This document shows, piece after piece, positions 32,879 through 41,576 of a DNA stretch of 48,008 bases. Each line of letters starts with the position of its first letter. Position 1 is the stretch's first letter. The notes under the pieces are model-generated. The model worked only from the letters and a program-made list of their open reading frames with translations, made no database searches and was not told the origin of the DNA. Source of the DNA: a virus. Location: the IMG/VR virus record IMGVR_UViG_3300047388_000140, positions 1-48,008 of that record. One strand, given 5' to 3'. The translations under genes were made by a program, and so were the position numbers.

Positions 32879-33697
32879 TTGCCGACTAGATTGGTTCGAG
32901 AAGGCATCAACAGCAGTTCACGTATCAACAGATTGTCCTTCGGTGCCGAGCTTTTATACCGCAGATTGATGCTCGTAGCCGACGATTACGGACGGTTTCA
33001 CGCTTCCCCGGCCACAATTCGAGGCGCTTGCTGGCCACTTTGCCCTGAAAAGGTCACAGAGAAGCAGGTCGGATCATGGCTTTCCGAGTGTTATCAAGGG
33101 GAAAAACCGTTGCTTTCAGAGTACATGGTGGACGGTGCTAGGTATCTGATAATCAATGACTTTGGACAGCAAATCAGGACCCGATCAAAGTACCCTGAAC
33201 CTGATAGCAATCTGAAAGCAGATTGTTCGCAGCCTGCGAGTTCTAGACGTAGTCGTATTTCGGAGGCGAAGGCGGAGACGCAGGCGAATGCGGAGCCGAC
33301 GAGTGTGCGCGCGGCGATACCCGCTCTCAGAAAACCAAACGCCGACGACCTGAACGGCCAGACCTCTCCGAACTTCGAAGCGTGGTTTGCGCTCTGGGCT
33401 GGCGTCCGCGGCAACGCGCACCGCGCCGGCGCCTGCCAGGCGTATATCTCAACCGTGCTGCTCACTCGCGAAGCCGACGCGATGGCGTGCACCGGTTCGT
33501 ACATAGCAGGACCGGGCGCGGACCCGGCGCATGGCTACCGCCCGGATAACTTCCTTTTCGAGATGGCGCGCGATGGCTTCCAGACGCGCTGGCCAGCGGC
33601 TGCGAACGGACACAAGAAACTCAGCGCGACAGAACGCGCATTGCAAAAAGCACGAGAGGAGGACGCGAGAAATGGTGTCGATTACACGCGCGACTGA
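32879..33697 (+). CDS. Replication initiation/organiser protein
   Basis: A 272-residue protein from TTG 32879 with GAGGGGG upstream. The N-terminal domain (SSRINRLSFGAELLYRRLMLVADDYGRF...ATIRGACWPL) is a winged-helix of the phage replisome-organiser type; SEYMVDGARYLIINDFGQQ closes it. A low-complexity linker (about 115-150) follows, then a C-terminal helical region that may load helicase. It probably recruits host helicase/primase, since no phage polymerase or helicase was found. The origin may lie within or near this gene. Confidence 0.75.
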   Translation: MPTRLVREGINSSSRINRLSFGAELLYRRLMLVADDYGRFHASPATIRGACWPLCPEKVTEKQVGSWLSECYQGEKPLLSEYMVDGARYLIINDFGQQIRTRSKYPEPDSNLKADCSQPASSRRSRISEAKAETQANAEPTSVRAAIPALRKPNADDLNGQTSPNFEAWFALWAGVRGNAHRAGACQAYISTVLLTREADAMACTGSYIAGPGADPAHGYRPDNFLFEMARDGFQTRWPAAANGHKKLSATERALQKAREEDARNGVDYTRD

Positions 33698-34175
33698 ATT
33701 GGTTTCCAAACTGTCGCGAACCCGTAAATACCCAGAGACCGAAGATGGCGTGCAGAGTCTGGCGCGCGGTCTTCAACAGGCATCGGAGGCGACAAAGATA
33801 GGCGCGGGCCGTATCATCGACCGATGCGCTGTGACGAGCGAATGGTGCCCAACCGATGCGGAACTCCTTACCATCGGCCGAGATCTCGCGCGAGAAGATG
33901 CAGTGGCGGCCGGGACGTTCGACTCGACTCAATCCGCAGCGAATTCTTTTCGCGAGCCACATTCGCCACGGTGCCCAATCTGTGATAGCACTGGGTTCGA
34001 AATCATCTGGACGCTTCACACGCGCACGCCAAACGGAAGCTGGAAGTACGCCAAGCGCGAGAACATTAGCGCAGACGCGGCCCGCGCAATCGAGACGAGC
34101 ACCATCTGGCCGAACGACACACAACGGATCTACAGCGGCGCGAGACCGTGCTCACATCCGGGGGTAGCCCAGTGA
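33672..34175 (+). CDS. Zinc-binding replication accessory protein
   Basis: A 167-residue protein from ATG 33672, inside the 3' end of the previous gene, with GGAGG upstream. Helical N-terminal part, then CPICDSTGFEIIWT, with another Cys (PCSH) at the end, enough for one zinc site. The order, directly behind the replication organiser, is that of a helicase loader or inhibitor-like protein. No firm family. Confidence 0.65.
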   Translation: MVSITRATELVSKLSRTRKYPETEDGVQSLARGLQQASEATKIGAGRIIDRCAVTSEWCPTDAELLTIGRDLAREDAVAAGTFDSTQSAANSFREPHSPRCPICDSTGFEIIWTLHTRTPNGSWKYAKRENISADAARAIETSTIWPNDTQRIYSGARPCSHPGVAQ

Positions 34176-34348
34176 ATAGCTACGAACGAAAGCAACTCAT
34201 GGCGGCGGCGAATACGATCATGAAAGCTCGCGTCCGCGTGAAGGACGCCGATGAAATCGAGCGGCGCAACGCGATCGAGCGCGAATGGGAAGAGCGCGAA
34301 TACCAAGCGGCATTGGCTGCGGCGAAAGCTCCGGGAGGGGAACGATGA
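34172..34348 (+). CDS. Small charged helical protein
   Basis: 58 residues from GTG 34172 (GTGA overlap). Almost entirely a charged helix (RVKDADEIERRNAIEREWEER). Coupled at both ends. Function unknown. Confidence 0.6.
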   Translation: MNSYERKQLMAAANTIMKARVRVKDADEIERRNAIEREWEEREYQAALAAAKAPGGER

Positions 34349-34494
34349 TTTACGACATTCGAGCGGTCGCTAAATGGCCGAAATGGGAGGACTGCCGCTG
34401 TAAGGATTGCGGCGAACTCGTGCCCGCTGGTTACGGTCACTATTGCGACCGTCCGGCCGAGAAACCGAAAGCGCCGGGAGGGCAGAATGGATGA
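34345..34494 (+). CDS. Small zinc-ribbon protein
   Basis: 49 residues from ATG 34345, overlapping the previous stop, with GGGAGGGG upstream. CRCKDCGELV and GHYCDRP carry Cys residues for a small zinc site. Probably a small regulatory or host-targeting protein. Confidence 0.6.
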   Translation: MIYDIRAVAKWPKWEDCRCKDCGELVPAGYGHYCDRPAEKPKAPGGQNG

Positions 34495-35194
34495 GACAAT
34501 GAGCGACTTTGAGACGGTGCGGGCGTTATTCGAGGCAGTGGAAACTTGCCATATCTGCAAGGGGACGCTGTCGCTGGATTACCTTGAGCCAGTTCACTGC
34601 GAGAACTGCTCTCGGGATTGCGAGGAGCACGAGGAACCCGCCTGCGAACCGATTCAGGTCAAGTTCCAGCGAGCCCTCGCAGCCCTCAACCGCCTGGAGA
34701 AGTTCTCCGCTGCTCACGAGATCGCCGCCGACGCGAGGGCGAAGCGGATTGCGGAGTTGGAGAGGGAGAACGCCGAACTGCGATTATCGGTACCGCTTCG
34801 AGAGGAGGACATAATCGCGGAGAACGCAAAATTGAGGGACGAGCGCGACGAACTGAAGTACCGGCTTCAGGCATGGAACGACGTGCACGCCGAGCCCGGA
34901 GAGGAAGTTGCCGAATCCGGCCAAGCCCCGCCGACTCACGCGATGGCGGAAGCGGGGCAGAAAGCGACGGTCAAGTACGAAGGCATCTTGTTTGCGGGCG
35001 GGTGTGAGTACAAAAAGGCATTACTGGCAAGGCATCACATCGCTTGGCCATCGCCGGAGTCAGCCGATAAGTTTGTCCGGGATGTTCTTGCCGAACCGTG
35101 CCATTGCGATGCACTCCGCACCCGCGCCGAGGCCGCCGAGAAGGCGCTGGCGGGCCACGAAGCGGCAACCTCTGCCGCGCGGCGCAGCCAGTGA
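34487..35194 (+). CDS. Zinc-finger/coiled-coil protein
   Basis: A 235-residue protein, ATG 34487 with GGAGGG upstream. The N-terminus has CHICKG, CENCSRDC and further Cys/His residues for zinc; the middle is a long coiled coil (IAELERENAELRL... and AENAKLRDERDELKYRL); the end is helical. No enzyme motif. It may be a scaffold or host-interacting protein. Confidence 0.65.
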   Translation: MDETMSDFETVRALFEAVETCHICKGTLSLDYLEPVHCENCSRDCEEHEEPACEPIQVKFQRALAALNRLEKFSAAHEIAADARAKRIAELERENAELRLSVPLREEDIIAENAKLRDERDELKYRLQAWNDVHAEPGEEVAESGQAPPTHAMAEAGQKATVKYEGILFAGGCEYKKALLARHHIAWPSPESADKFVRDVLAEPCHCDALRTRAEAAEKALAGHEAATSAARRSQ

Positions 35195-35198
35195 AGAA

Positions 35199-35681
35199 GT
35201 GAGCAATTTCAATTTTGGGTATAATAACTGCGCTCATTTGGTCCTCTGGCGAAACGGATATAGCTCTCATCACGGCCGCCAGATGCGGGTATGCGCTTTC
35301 TGCGGAAAGCAATTCGTAGACGAACCGAAGGTAATTCGTGACAGATTACGCATCATTGCGGCGATATCCCCGCACTTCCTTGCAGGCCATACATACAGGC
35401 GGATACACAGGGAGACCCGGTTCTCGATGGTGACGATCAGCAAATATTTTAAATTCCTGCGCAGCCAAATGACCATCATCTTCAGAGAAATTAGAGTCAC
35501 GGATCTAGACGTGAGCGGCGCTCGCTGCCACCTGTGCGGAGGAGATGCGACAAAGCACGTAAGCAGGCGATCAGTGCTTACGGGAAACGTTTACGGAGAC
35601 GCGATGTGCACTAGATGTTCAGTCGCATGGGAACTGTCGGGTCGACGTAGCGAAGGTCTGAGCGGGCCGAATGGCAGTTAA
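35199..35681 (+). CDS. Transcription regulator with transposase-like zinc ribbon
   Basis: A 160-residue protein from GTG 35199 (an internal ATG at 35284 would cut off the zinc motif). Residues 11-40 (C11, H13, then WRNGYSSHHGRQMRVCAFCGKQF with C32 and C35) resemble the N-terminal zinc ribbon of IS1/InsA-type proteins. A helix-turn-helix follows (about 62-88, GHTYRRIHRETRFSMVTISK). A second zinc site is made by C100, C103, C127 and C130. It is the last gene before the terminase promoter region, so a switch to late expression is a reasonable guess. Confidence 0.6.
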   Translation: MSNFNFGYNNCAHLVLWRNGYSSHHGRQMRVCAFCGKQFVDEPKVIRDRLRIIAAISPHFLAGHTYRRIHRETRFSMVTISKYFKFLRSQMTIIFREIRVTDLDVSGARCHLCGGDATKHVSRRSVLTGNVYGDAMCTRCSVAWELSGRRSEGLSGPNGS

Positions 35682-35799
35682 AAGCTAATTGTTTTTGCTC
35701 GCTACCTGTCCGTCCGCTCGCAACGCCAGTTTAATCAGCATTTGCGTTTATGTCAACTTCCGTACAATAATTGCTAAAGTAGTTCGCGAAAAGTAAAAT

Positions 35800-36123
35800 A
35801 TGCCAGCAGGTTCAAAGCCCGGTGAACGCAGAGGCGGCCGTCAAAAAGGAACTCCCAATAAAATCACTTCCAACGTTCGTGAATTGCTGGATAAGCTGGA
35901 ATGCAATCCGCTTGAAGGTTTGGCACGAATCGCCAATGATGAGAATAACCCCATCGAAATCAGAACCCGCGCATATTCCGAACTCGCCCAGTACGTTTCT
36001 CCCAAGCTCCGCGCAATGGAACTCACCGGCGCCGGCGGCGGCGCAATCGAGGTAAATGTCTCAGCTATTGAACTGTTCAAGAGCCGAGTTTCTCGCATCG
36101 CTGAGCAAAAGCGAGCAGGATGA
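35800..36123 (+). CDS. terS: Terminase small subunit
   Basis: A 107-residue protein. The N-terminus PGERRGGRQKGTPNK is the common start of small terminase proteins, followed by helical parts. It overlaps the large subunit by 68 nt, the usual pair. It would recognise packaging DNA. The 118 bp upstream hold only a weak promoter candidate (TTTGCG, 16 nt, TACAAT at 35763-35768). Confidence 0.75.
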   Translation: MPAGSKPGERRGGRQKGTPNKITSNVRELLDKLECNPLEGLARIANDENNPIEIRTRAYSELAQYVSPKLRAMELTGAGGGAIEVNVSAIELFKSRVSRIAEQKRAG

Positions 36124-37423
36124 ACTCTACGCGACGCTGTCGAACGAGGACGCGCACGCGCTGCTCTACGACTGGCGCGGCATGTGGGCTCGGCCAAAGC
36201 AGCTCATGCCGGGTACACCAGGCGCGTACGATTCCCGCAGCGATTGGCGTTACTGGCTGGTAAAGGCCGGCCGCGGATTTGGCAAGACTCGCACCGGCGC
36301 CGAGACTGCCCGCGAAGCTGCAGAGCATTACGCGCGAATCCATCTGGTGGGCCCGACGGTTTCCGACGTGCGCGATGTCATGGTGGAGGGCGAATCGGGA
36401 CTGCTCAGTGTCTTTCCGCCACACCAGCGGCCCACGTATGAACCTTCCAAGCGGCTGATCACATTCCACACCGGCGCGATCGCTTACACGTTCTCGGCCG
36501 ATGAACCCGAACGACTCCGCGGCCCGCAGTGCGAGTTTGCCTGGTGCGACGAAATAGCAGCTTGGCGCTATCCGGAAGCGTGGGACCAACTCTGCTTCGG
36601 CCTGCGGCTCGGCCCGGACCCGCGGGCAGTGGTCACCAGCACGCCGAAGCCATTACCGCTTGTGCGCGAGCTCGTCAAGCATCCGGCGACGGTCGTGACC
36701 AGCGGATCAACGTACGAGAACCGATCGAACCTCGCGCCCGGGTGGTTTAGCGACATCATCAAAAAGTACGAGGGCACGCGCACTGGCCGGCAGGAGCTCG
36801 AGGGAGAACTGCTGGAAGACTTCCCGGGCGCGCTGTGGACCCGGGCGATGATCGAGACGGCGCGTATCCGGCCCGATGAGGTTCACTGGGACATGATCGC
36901 GCGGATCGTGGTCGCGATTGACCCGGCAGTATCCGCAAACGAGGACAGCGACGAAACCGGCATCATCACGGCTGCACTGACTCGTAGTGAGCACATTCTA
37001 ATACTCGATGACGATTCATGTAAGGAATCTCCGCTCGGTTGGGCCCGGCGGGCTGTCTCGCGCTACAAGCTCCGCCGCGCCGACCGGATAGTAGCCGAAG
37101 TTAACAACGGCGGCGACCTAGTAGCGGCGAATCTGTACACTGTGGCGCCGGAGGTCCCGTTCCGTGCAGTGCGAGCGTCGCGCGGGAAAGCAGTCCGCGC
37201 CGAGCCGGTCGCCGCGCTCTACGAGCAAGGGCGCGTGCACCACGTCGGCACGTTCAGCACGTTGGAAGATCAATTGTGCGAGTTCGTGCCGGGAATCACC
37301 AACAAGTCGCCGGATCGCATGGACGCGCTAGTGTGGGCAGTTACGGAACTGGTAGTCGATCCGGAAATGCAGGAACTCGCGTTAATGCGTGAGCGCGACT
37401 GGTACCAGATTTCTCCCATTTAA
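36056..37423 (+). CDS. terL: Terminase large subunit
   Basis: A 455-residue ATPase/nuclease. ATG 36056 with GAGG upstream. Walker A AGRGFGKTR at 71-79 (K77, T78), Walker B FAWCDE at 161-166 (D165, E166), the STPKP coupling motif at 195-199, and an RNase H-type nuclease with D289 (AIDPAVS), E348 (IVAEVN) and D423 (RMDALVWAV). It pumps DNA into the procapsid and cuts it. No intein or insertion is visible here, unlike gpF. Confidence 0.95.
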   Translation: MSQLLNCSRAEFLASLSKSEQDELYATLSNEDAHALLYDWRGMWARPKQLMPGTPGAYDSRSDWRYWLVKAGRGFGKTRTGAETAREAAEHYARIHLVGPTVSDVRDVMVEGESGLLSVFPPHQRPTYEPSKRLITFHTGAIAYTFSADEPERLRGPQCEFAWCDEIAAWRYPEAWDQLCFGLRLGPDPRAVVTSTPKPLPLVRELVKHPATVVTSGSTYENRSNLAPGWFSDIIKKYEGTRTGRQELEGELLEDFPGALWTRAMIETARIRPDEVHWDMIARIVVAIDPAVSANEDSDETGIITAALTRSEHILILDDDSCKESPLGWARRAVSRYKLRRADRIVAEVNNGGDLVAANLYTVAPEVPFRAVRASRGKAVRAEPVAALYEQGRVHHVGTFSTLEDQLCEFVPGITNKSPDRMDALVWAVTELVVDPEMQELALMRERDWYQISPI

Positions 37424-37431
37424 AATAATCC

Positions 37432-37460
37432 TTGCAATTCTCGTCCGCGTGGCGGATACT
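37432..37460 (+). promoter_or_regulatory. Promoter for the zinc-protein/sugar-cassette operon
   Basis: TTGCAA (37432-37437), 17 nt, GATACT (37455-37460). The whole region is strikingly similar to the promoter at 47486-47514: both read TTGCA, then TCxGTCCGC, then GGATACT. Predicted start near 37467. Placed directly after the terminase gene. Confidence 0.7.
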
Positions 37461-37480
37461 TGTCTTGTCCGACTCCTAAA

Positions 37481-37521
37481 CCCGCTGCTGGCAGATCTCG
37501 GCGGAGGTGGTCAGCAGCGGG
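37481..37521. promoter_or_regulatory. Long inverted repeat in leader
   Basis: Perfect 10-bp arms CCCGCTGCTG (37481-37490) and CAGCAGCGGG (37512-37521) with a 21-nt loop. It sits between the promoter at 37432 and the ATG at 37536, so it is transcribed. No T tract follows, so it is not a simple terminator. It may protect the mRNA or block translation start. Confidence 0.6.
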
Positions 37522-37535
37522 CTTTAAAGGTGAAT

Positions 37536-37655
37536 ATGAAACTTCTATTTCCAATCGCGTTTGGCCTGATCGTGTTCTACTGCTTTGCGTGGCCACAATT
37601 CCAGGCTGCGCAGAACCACGTCGCGCGGCTCGTCACTGTTGCGGTGTCGCGATAA
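37536..37655 (+). CDS. Tiny single-pass membrane protein
   Basis: 39 residues, AAAGGTG before ATG 37536. One transmembrane helix (KLLFPIAFGLIVFYCFAW) and a short tail. Its stop overlaps the next start (TAATG). A longer in-frame extension to 37389 reads through the promoter and terminase end and is rejected. Function unknown. Confidence 0.6.
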   Translation: MKLLFPIAFGLIVFYCFAWPQFQAAQNHVARLVTVAVSR

Positions 37656-37813
37656 TGGGGATCACCGTCAACAAGTGCGTCAAGTGCGGTCACGAATGGC
37701 CGCAGTCCGGCAAGGTTCCACCGCGGCGCTGTCCGGCGCCAGGCTGCCGTACGGTGAAATGGGACGGAATCTTGAAAGACATTTTCCCGACAAAAAAGAA
37801 GGCGGCGAAATGA
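37655..37813 (+). CDS. Small zinc-ribbon protein
   Basis: 52 residues. CVKCGHEWP and CPAPGC form a four-Cys zinc ribbon, followed by a basic end (PTKKKAAK). Coupled on both sides (TAATG, ATGA). Function unknown. Confidence 0.65.
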   Translation: MGITVNKCVKCGHEWPQSGKVPPRRCPAPGCRTVKWDGILKDIFPTKKKAAK

Positions 37814-37929
37814 TCGAGAGAATCCTGCAGTCCTGGTGCCGGCGCTTCCACAAGCGCATCACGACGCCGTTTCGCGGCCAGTACGAATGCCTTTCTTGCC
37901 TGCGAACTTATCCAGCGGGGTACCGATGA
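37810..37929 (+). CDS. Tiny Cys-containing protein
   Basis: 39 residues from ATG 37810 (ATGA overlap). Basic helix, then ECLSCLRTYP with a CxxC. Together with the previous gene it forms a run of small zinc proteins before the sugar cassette. Confidence 0.55.
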   Translation: MIERILQSWCRRFHKRITTPFRGQYECLSCLRTYPAGYR

Positions 37930-38096
37930 CGGAAGATGAGAAGCAGAAATATTTCGAAGAGGGATACGACCAATGCTACCGAGAGGTAATCTCGGAGATC
38001 GAGACATGGAAGCATCCAGACACGAAATCACTAATCATGTGGCTGTCTAAAACTTTCAAATCGTCCCATGCGCGCATGATGGGGCGTCAACGATGA
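37926..38096 (+). CDS. Small hypothetical protein
   Basis: 56 residues, ATG 37926 overlapping the previous stop. Helical and charged (DEKQKYFEEGYDQCYREVISE). Coupled to the first glycosyltransferase (ATGA at 38093). No family recognised. Confidence 0.55.
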   Translation: MTEDEKQKYFEEGYDQCYREVISEIETWKHPDTKSLIMWLSKTFKSSHARMMGRQR

Positions 38097-38740
38097 GCGC
38101 GCCGACGGTCGCAGCCGTGATGTTGGTGAACGGCAGAGAATCTATGGTCAAACGCGCGCTGGCCAGCTATCACGCACAGACCTACCCGAACAAGCGATTG
38201 GTCGAGCTCGTCAACACTGGCAAGCCAATCGGAACGCTGCGCAATGAGGCGAACGCGCACGCAAAGCCAGGCGAGATCATCGCGCATTTCGACTCTGACG
38301 ATTGGTCCCACCCGAACCGCATCGCCGAGCAGGTCGCGCTACTGCAGTCATCTGGCGCGGAGTGCGTCGGCTACAACGAGATGCTGTTCTGGTGTCTGTC
38401 ATTCGATCAGACTATCTGTAAAGATCAGGCGTGGATCTACCGCGCAGCCGTCCCAAACTACGCAGTTGGCACTAGCATGGCGTACTGGCGCGAAACGTGG
38501 GAGCGCAACCCGTTTCCAGACCGGTCGGAAGGCTGCGACGATCTGGACTGGTTCAATCGCGGCGTGAAGATTGTCAGTGTTCCAGGCAACGGACCGCTGA
38601 ATTGGGAGAATAGTGACATCCCGCGCATGATTGCCAGCATCCACGGCGGCAACACCTGCGCGAAGATCGACGCGAAACAGCGAGAGTGGCAGCGCGTGCC
38701 GCAGTGGGATGCGTACTGCCGCGAGGCGATGAAGCTATGA
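38093..38740 (+). CDS. Glycosyltransferase family 2-like
   Basis: A 215-residue GT-A enzyme. It starts PTVAAVMLVNGRESMVKRAL, with SYHAQTYPNKRLVELV, GTLRNEANA, and the metal motif HFDSDDW (DSDD at 67-70). GCDDLDWF later is a candidate for the acid/acceptor motif. Short for GT2, cytoplasmic, without a membrane helix. First sugar enzyme of the cassette; coupled by ATGA overlaps. Confidence 0.8.
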   Translation: MSAPTVAAVMLVNGRESMVKRALASYHAQTYPNKRLVELVNTGKPIGTLRNEANAHAKPGEIIAHFDSDDWSHPNRIAEQVALLQSSGAECVGYNEMLFWCLSFDQTICKDQAWIYRAAVPNYAVGTSMAYWRETWERNPFPDRSEGCDDLDWFNRGVKIVSVPGNGPLNWENSDIPRMIASIHGGNTCAKIDAKQREWQRVPQWDAYCREAMKL

Positions 38741-38952
38741 TTATTCGCTGGGTTGAATCCGATTATCACCTGTGGAAGATAAGGTTCGTCGGAACTCTAT
38801 ACCAAGATGGGGCGAGAGATTCGCGGCTCGTGTTCGTGATAGCGGAAAGCGCAGAAGAGGCCATTTCTGCGATTAAAAATATACACGATGAATCGGCGGG
38901 AGTGACAGCCATAAAGCAAGTTGGGACCTGCATCTACGGGGAGGAATCTTGA
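38737..38952 (+). CDS. Small hypothetical protein
   Basis: 71 residues, ATG 38737 overlapping the previous stop (ATGA). Beta-alpha-beta pattern (WKIRFVGTLYQDG, LVFVIAESAEEAISAIKNI). It lies between two glycosyltransferases. Function unknown. Confidence 0.6.
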   Translation: MIIRWVESDYHLWKIRFVGTLYQDGARDSRLVFVIAESAEEAISAIKNIHDESAGVTAIKQVGTCIYGEES

Positions 38953-39737
38953 GCGTCTGGTTTTGTATTCCATCAATCAGGCCGAACGGTGGCACAATCC
39001 CAAAATGGAGAGCCATGGGTTACCAGGTCGCCTGTCTGCGCCAGGGCGAGCCGATCGACTGCGAGGTGCAGATCCCGACCGGCGAGTACCGCGGCTGGGC
39101 ACCGAGCGTGAACATTCTCGCGAAGTTCGTCGTCGAGCATGACTCAACGGCAGAATGGATCGTGACGGGCGGCGATGATTATGAGCCGGATATGTCGCGC
39201 ACGCCTGAACTTATTGCGGCAGAATGCGCAATGTACTTTGGGGCGCTTCATGTAGTCAGGATCGATAGGCAGATACTCCGCGCGGCTTTAGCAGACGCAT
39301 TCATCCATGTCGGGATGGGGACCTACGGAGTCATGCAGCCGACGGGCGACCGCTGGGGCGACACGCCGGCCACGCGCAAACAGTACGGCGAGAATCGCGG
39401 CGCGTACCTGGACCGCATCGCCGGCAGCCCGTGGATGGGTCGCGAGTGGGTGAAGCGTGCGTTTCATGGTCGCGGCCCGATGTGGCCTGAGTTTTTCCAC
39501 ATGTACGCCGATGAACACCTGAAGGAATGCGCTGAGAAGTTGGGCGTCTACTGGCCGCGGCGAGACATCGTTCAGTTACACCAGCACTGGGGACGGCAGC
39601 CGGGAGAAGAATTCGGACGTCTTGAAGATTGCCCCGAGTTCCTTCATCAGGTCAACACTCCTCAGCACTGGCATGAATCGCAGGCGCTATTCAATAAGCT
39701 CAAGGCCGGCGGATTTGCGGAAGCGGAAGGCTGGTAG
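38949..39737 (+). CDS. Glycosyltransferase-like protein
   Basis: A 262-residue protein from TTG 38949 (overlapping the previous stop). WFCIPSIRPNGGTIPKW, then NILAKFVVEHDSTAEW and VTGGDDYEPD (GGDD at 74-77, the DxD position). The C-terminal half has many Trp/His residues and resembles phage GT-A enzymes of unknown sugar specificity. Part of the sugar cassette. Confidence 0.7.
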   Translation: MSVWFCIPSIRPNGGTIPKWRAMGYQVACLRQGEPIDCEVQIPTGEYRGWAPSVNILAKFVVEHDSTAEWIVTGGDDYEPDMSRTPELIAAECAMYFGALHVVRIDRQILRAALADAFIHVGMGTYGVMQPTGDRWGDTPATRKQYGENRGAYLDRIAGSPWMGREWVKRAFHGRGPMWPEFFHMYADEHLKECAEKLGVYWPRRDIVQLHQHWGRQPGEEFGRLEDCPEFLHQVNTPQHWHESQALFNKLKAGGFAEAEGW

Positions 39738-40520
39738 ATGAAGCGACTCTATATCACCTTCTCAGGCGCGGCGTACGACGAGACGACATCCCGCATCGTC
39801 GAGTTCGCGCCGCGCTTCGGGGCAGATGAAGTTCTCGTGTATGATGACTCCTGGCTTATGGATCAGGAATTCTACCGGCTGAATAAGTGGCTATGGACGT
39901 ACCCGGACACGACCGACCCGAAGCGTGCGCCGCGCGGCTTCGGCTGGTTCTGCTGGAAGCCGTTTATCATCCTCGACGCGCTGAACCGTTGCGCAGACGG
40001 CGACATCGTGCTGTTCACCGATGCCGACACTTTCCCGATTCGCGAATTCTCGATGCTGTACGACGAGTGCGCGCGGATCGGCGGCACGATGCTGTTCAAT
40101 GCGTATGGGTGCGATCATGCGAACTGGTGCAAGGAAGACTGCCATATTGTGATGGGCGATTGGGACAGCGGTCGCGGACACAAGCCGCATGGCGTCGCGC
40201 GGTTCATGCTGTTTCAGAAGGGCCCGTGGATTGTGCAACAATTCCTGATGGAATGGCTGACTTACGCAGTTAACCCACTAGCGACGACGTTCGAACGCAG
40301 CGTGTTGCCTTGTAGTGAGCCGGATCTACACGAGCATCGCACCGAACAGGCCATCATGACCAACCTCGCGTACAAGTACGGCCACAAGCTGTATCGTGAA
40401 GCGTGCCAGTTCGGCGCGACGCAGCCGGAAGACCAGGAGCTTTATCCGCAACTGTTCCAGCAGGTCGGATGTTCGCACCATGTCAAATCGTTGGCTGGCT
40501 CGAGGTTTAGGAACGTATGA
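39738..40520 (+). CDS. Glycosyltransferase, phage type
   Basis: A 260-residue protein starting right behind the previous stop. [38 protein letters not shown], and [14 protein letters not shown] (DAD at 95-97) match a phage GT-A family related to GT8/GT32-like enzymes. [16 protein letters not shown] near residue 195-210 is the usual late motif. No transmembrane segment. Confidence 0.8.
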   Translation: MKRLYITFSGAAYDETTSRIVEFAPRFGADEVLVYDDSWLMDQEFYRLNKWLWTYPDTTDPKRAPRGFGWFCWKPFIILDALNRCADGDIVLFTDADTFPIREFSMLYDECARIGGTMLFNAYGCDHANWCKEDCHIVMGDWDSGRGHKPHGVARFMLFQKGPWIVQQFLMEWLTYAVNPLATTFERSVLPCSEPDLHEHRTEQAIMTNLAYKYGHKLYREACQFGATQPEDQELYPQLFQQVGCSHHVKSLAGSRFRNV

Positions 40521-40981
40521 GTAGATCAGCAAAAGGACATCACGGCTTCATTACGACGCATGGGATGCGCCGCACTGCGGAGTATCGCGTTTGGTGTCAT
40601 GCCAAAGGGAGATGTGAAAATCCAAAAGATCAAGCGTTCGCGAAATACGGAGGCAGGGGAATATCCATGTGCGACCGATGGCGCGACAGCTTCGAGGCAT
40701 TCTTCGAGGATATGGGGTTTCGTCCTGAAGGCATGACGCTGGAGCGAAAGGACAACGACGGTCCGTATTCGCCCGATAACTGCCGATGGGCGACACGCAG
40801 GGATCAAGCCAACAATCGCCGTTCAAGCCGCATTATCGAAGTCAATGGCGTAGCGATGACTGCTATGCAGTGGTCGCGAGAGACTGGAGTTCACGAATCG
40901 TTGATTCGCGCGCGGATTGACAAGTTGGGATGGACGGCACAAGACGCTGTCTATCGTAAAGTTGGGCTCCAATATGCCTGA
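40517..40981 (+). CDS. HNH-type (homing) endonuclease
   Basis: A 154-residue protein. TPEYR-like start ([15 protein letters not shown]), [18 protein letters not shown], and [19 protein letters not shown] (residues 75-92), the HNH-like core of a common free-standing phage nuclease family; the first His is replaced by Arg, as is usual there. The C-terminus has a DNA-binding helix region. It lies between sugar genes with ATGA couplings at both ends. Mobile-element nuclease role likely. Confidence 0.8.
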   Translation: MSRSAKGHHGFITTHGMRRTAEYRVWCHAKGRCENPKDQAFAKYGGRGISMCDRWRDSFEAFFEDMGFRPEGMTLERKDNDGPYSPDNCRWATRRDQANNRRSSRIIEVNGVAMTAMQWSRETGVHESLIRARIDKLGWTAQDAVYRKVGLQYA

Positions 40982-41576
40982 GAAGTACAGCCAGAACAAC
41001 GAAGAAGAACACATCCTAAGGATATGCGGCGGCATCCAGATCGGTCGATTTCTAGACCTTGGAAGTTACAACCCGAAGCTATTCAGCAACACGCGTGCGC
41101 TGTACGAGCGCGGCTGGTCGGGCGTGATGGTGGAAGCGTCGCCGGGCCCGTTTATGGATCTGCTGATCGAGTATGGCCAGTCTGAACGCATCGAACTGAT
41201 CTGCGCTGCCGTCGCGCACGGGCGCGGACTGCTGCGCTTCAATCACAGCGAGGCAGGCGTCGGCACGTCGAATGAGTCGCATTACCAGAAGTGGCGCGAC
41301 AAGGCGGATTTCAGCGGGCAATTCTGGGCAGCGTCGATCTTGCTGGGCGACATCACGCATCAGTTTGGCCGAGACTTCGATTTCATCAACATTGACGTCG
41401 AGGGTGGTTCGGCTGCATTATTCATGCACGCGCTGCGCGACCATCGCATGCGCCCGAAGTGCTGGTGCGTCGAGCACGACGGCCGGCAGGAGCAGTTGAC
41501 GCAGCAGGCAATCATGCAGGGCTACTGTCTGGAGCATATGAACGGTGAGAACGTGATCTTCGCGAGGCAGTCATGA
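40974..41576 (+). CDS. FkbM-like methyltransferase
   Basis: A 200-residue SAM enzyme from ATG 40974, overlapping the nuclease gene's end. [17 protein letters not shown] (motif I), [14 protein letters not shown] (motif II), and [11 protein letters not shown] (D141, E143, G144), the FkbM DxEG motif. FkbM enzymes O-methylate sugars. Together with the glycosyltransferases it suggests methylated sugars. Confidence 0.8.
   Translation: MPEKYSQNNEEEHILRICGGIQIGRFLDLGSYNPKLFSNTRALYERGWSGVMVEASPGPFMDLLIEYGQSERIELICAAVAHGRGLLRFNHSEAGVGTSNESHYQKWRDKADFSGQFWAASILLGDITHQFGRDFDFINIDVEGGSAALFMHALRDHRMRPKCWCVEHDGRQEQLTQQAIMQGYCLEHMNGENVIFARQS

Noticed and set aside
35220-35225. Perfect TATAAT inside the 35199 gene
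   Set aside because: It lies in codons of the zinc-ribbon region and no -35 is found at a proper distance. The upstream GTG start better explains the conserved Cys/His pattern.
35741-35768. Possible promoter before the terminase small subunit
   Set aside because: TTTGCG-N16-TACAAT (or TTGCGT-N15) is weak; mentioned with the gene but not claimed as a feature.
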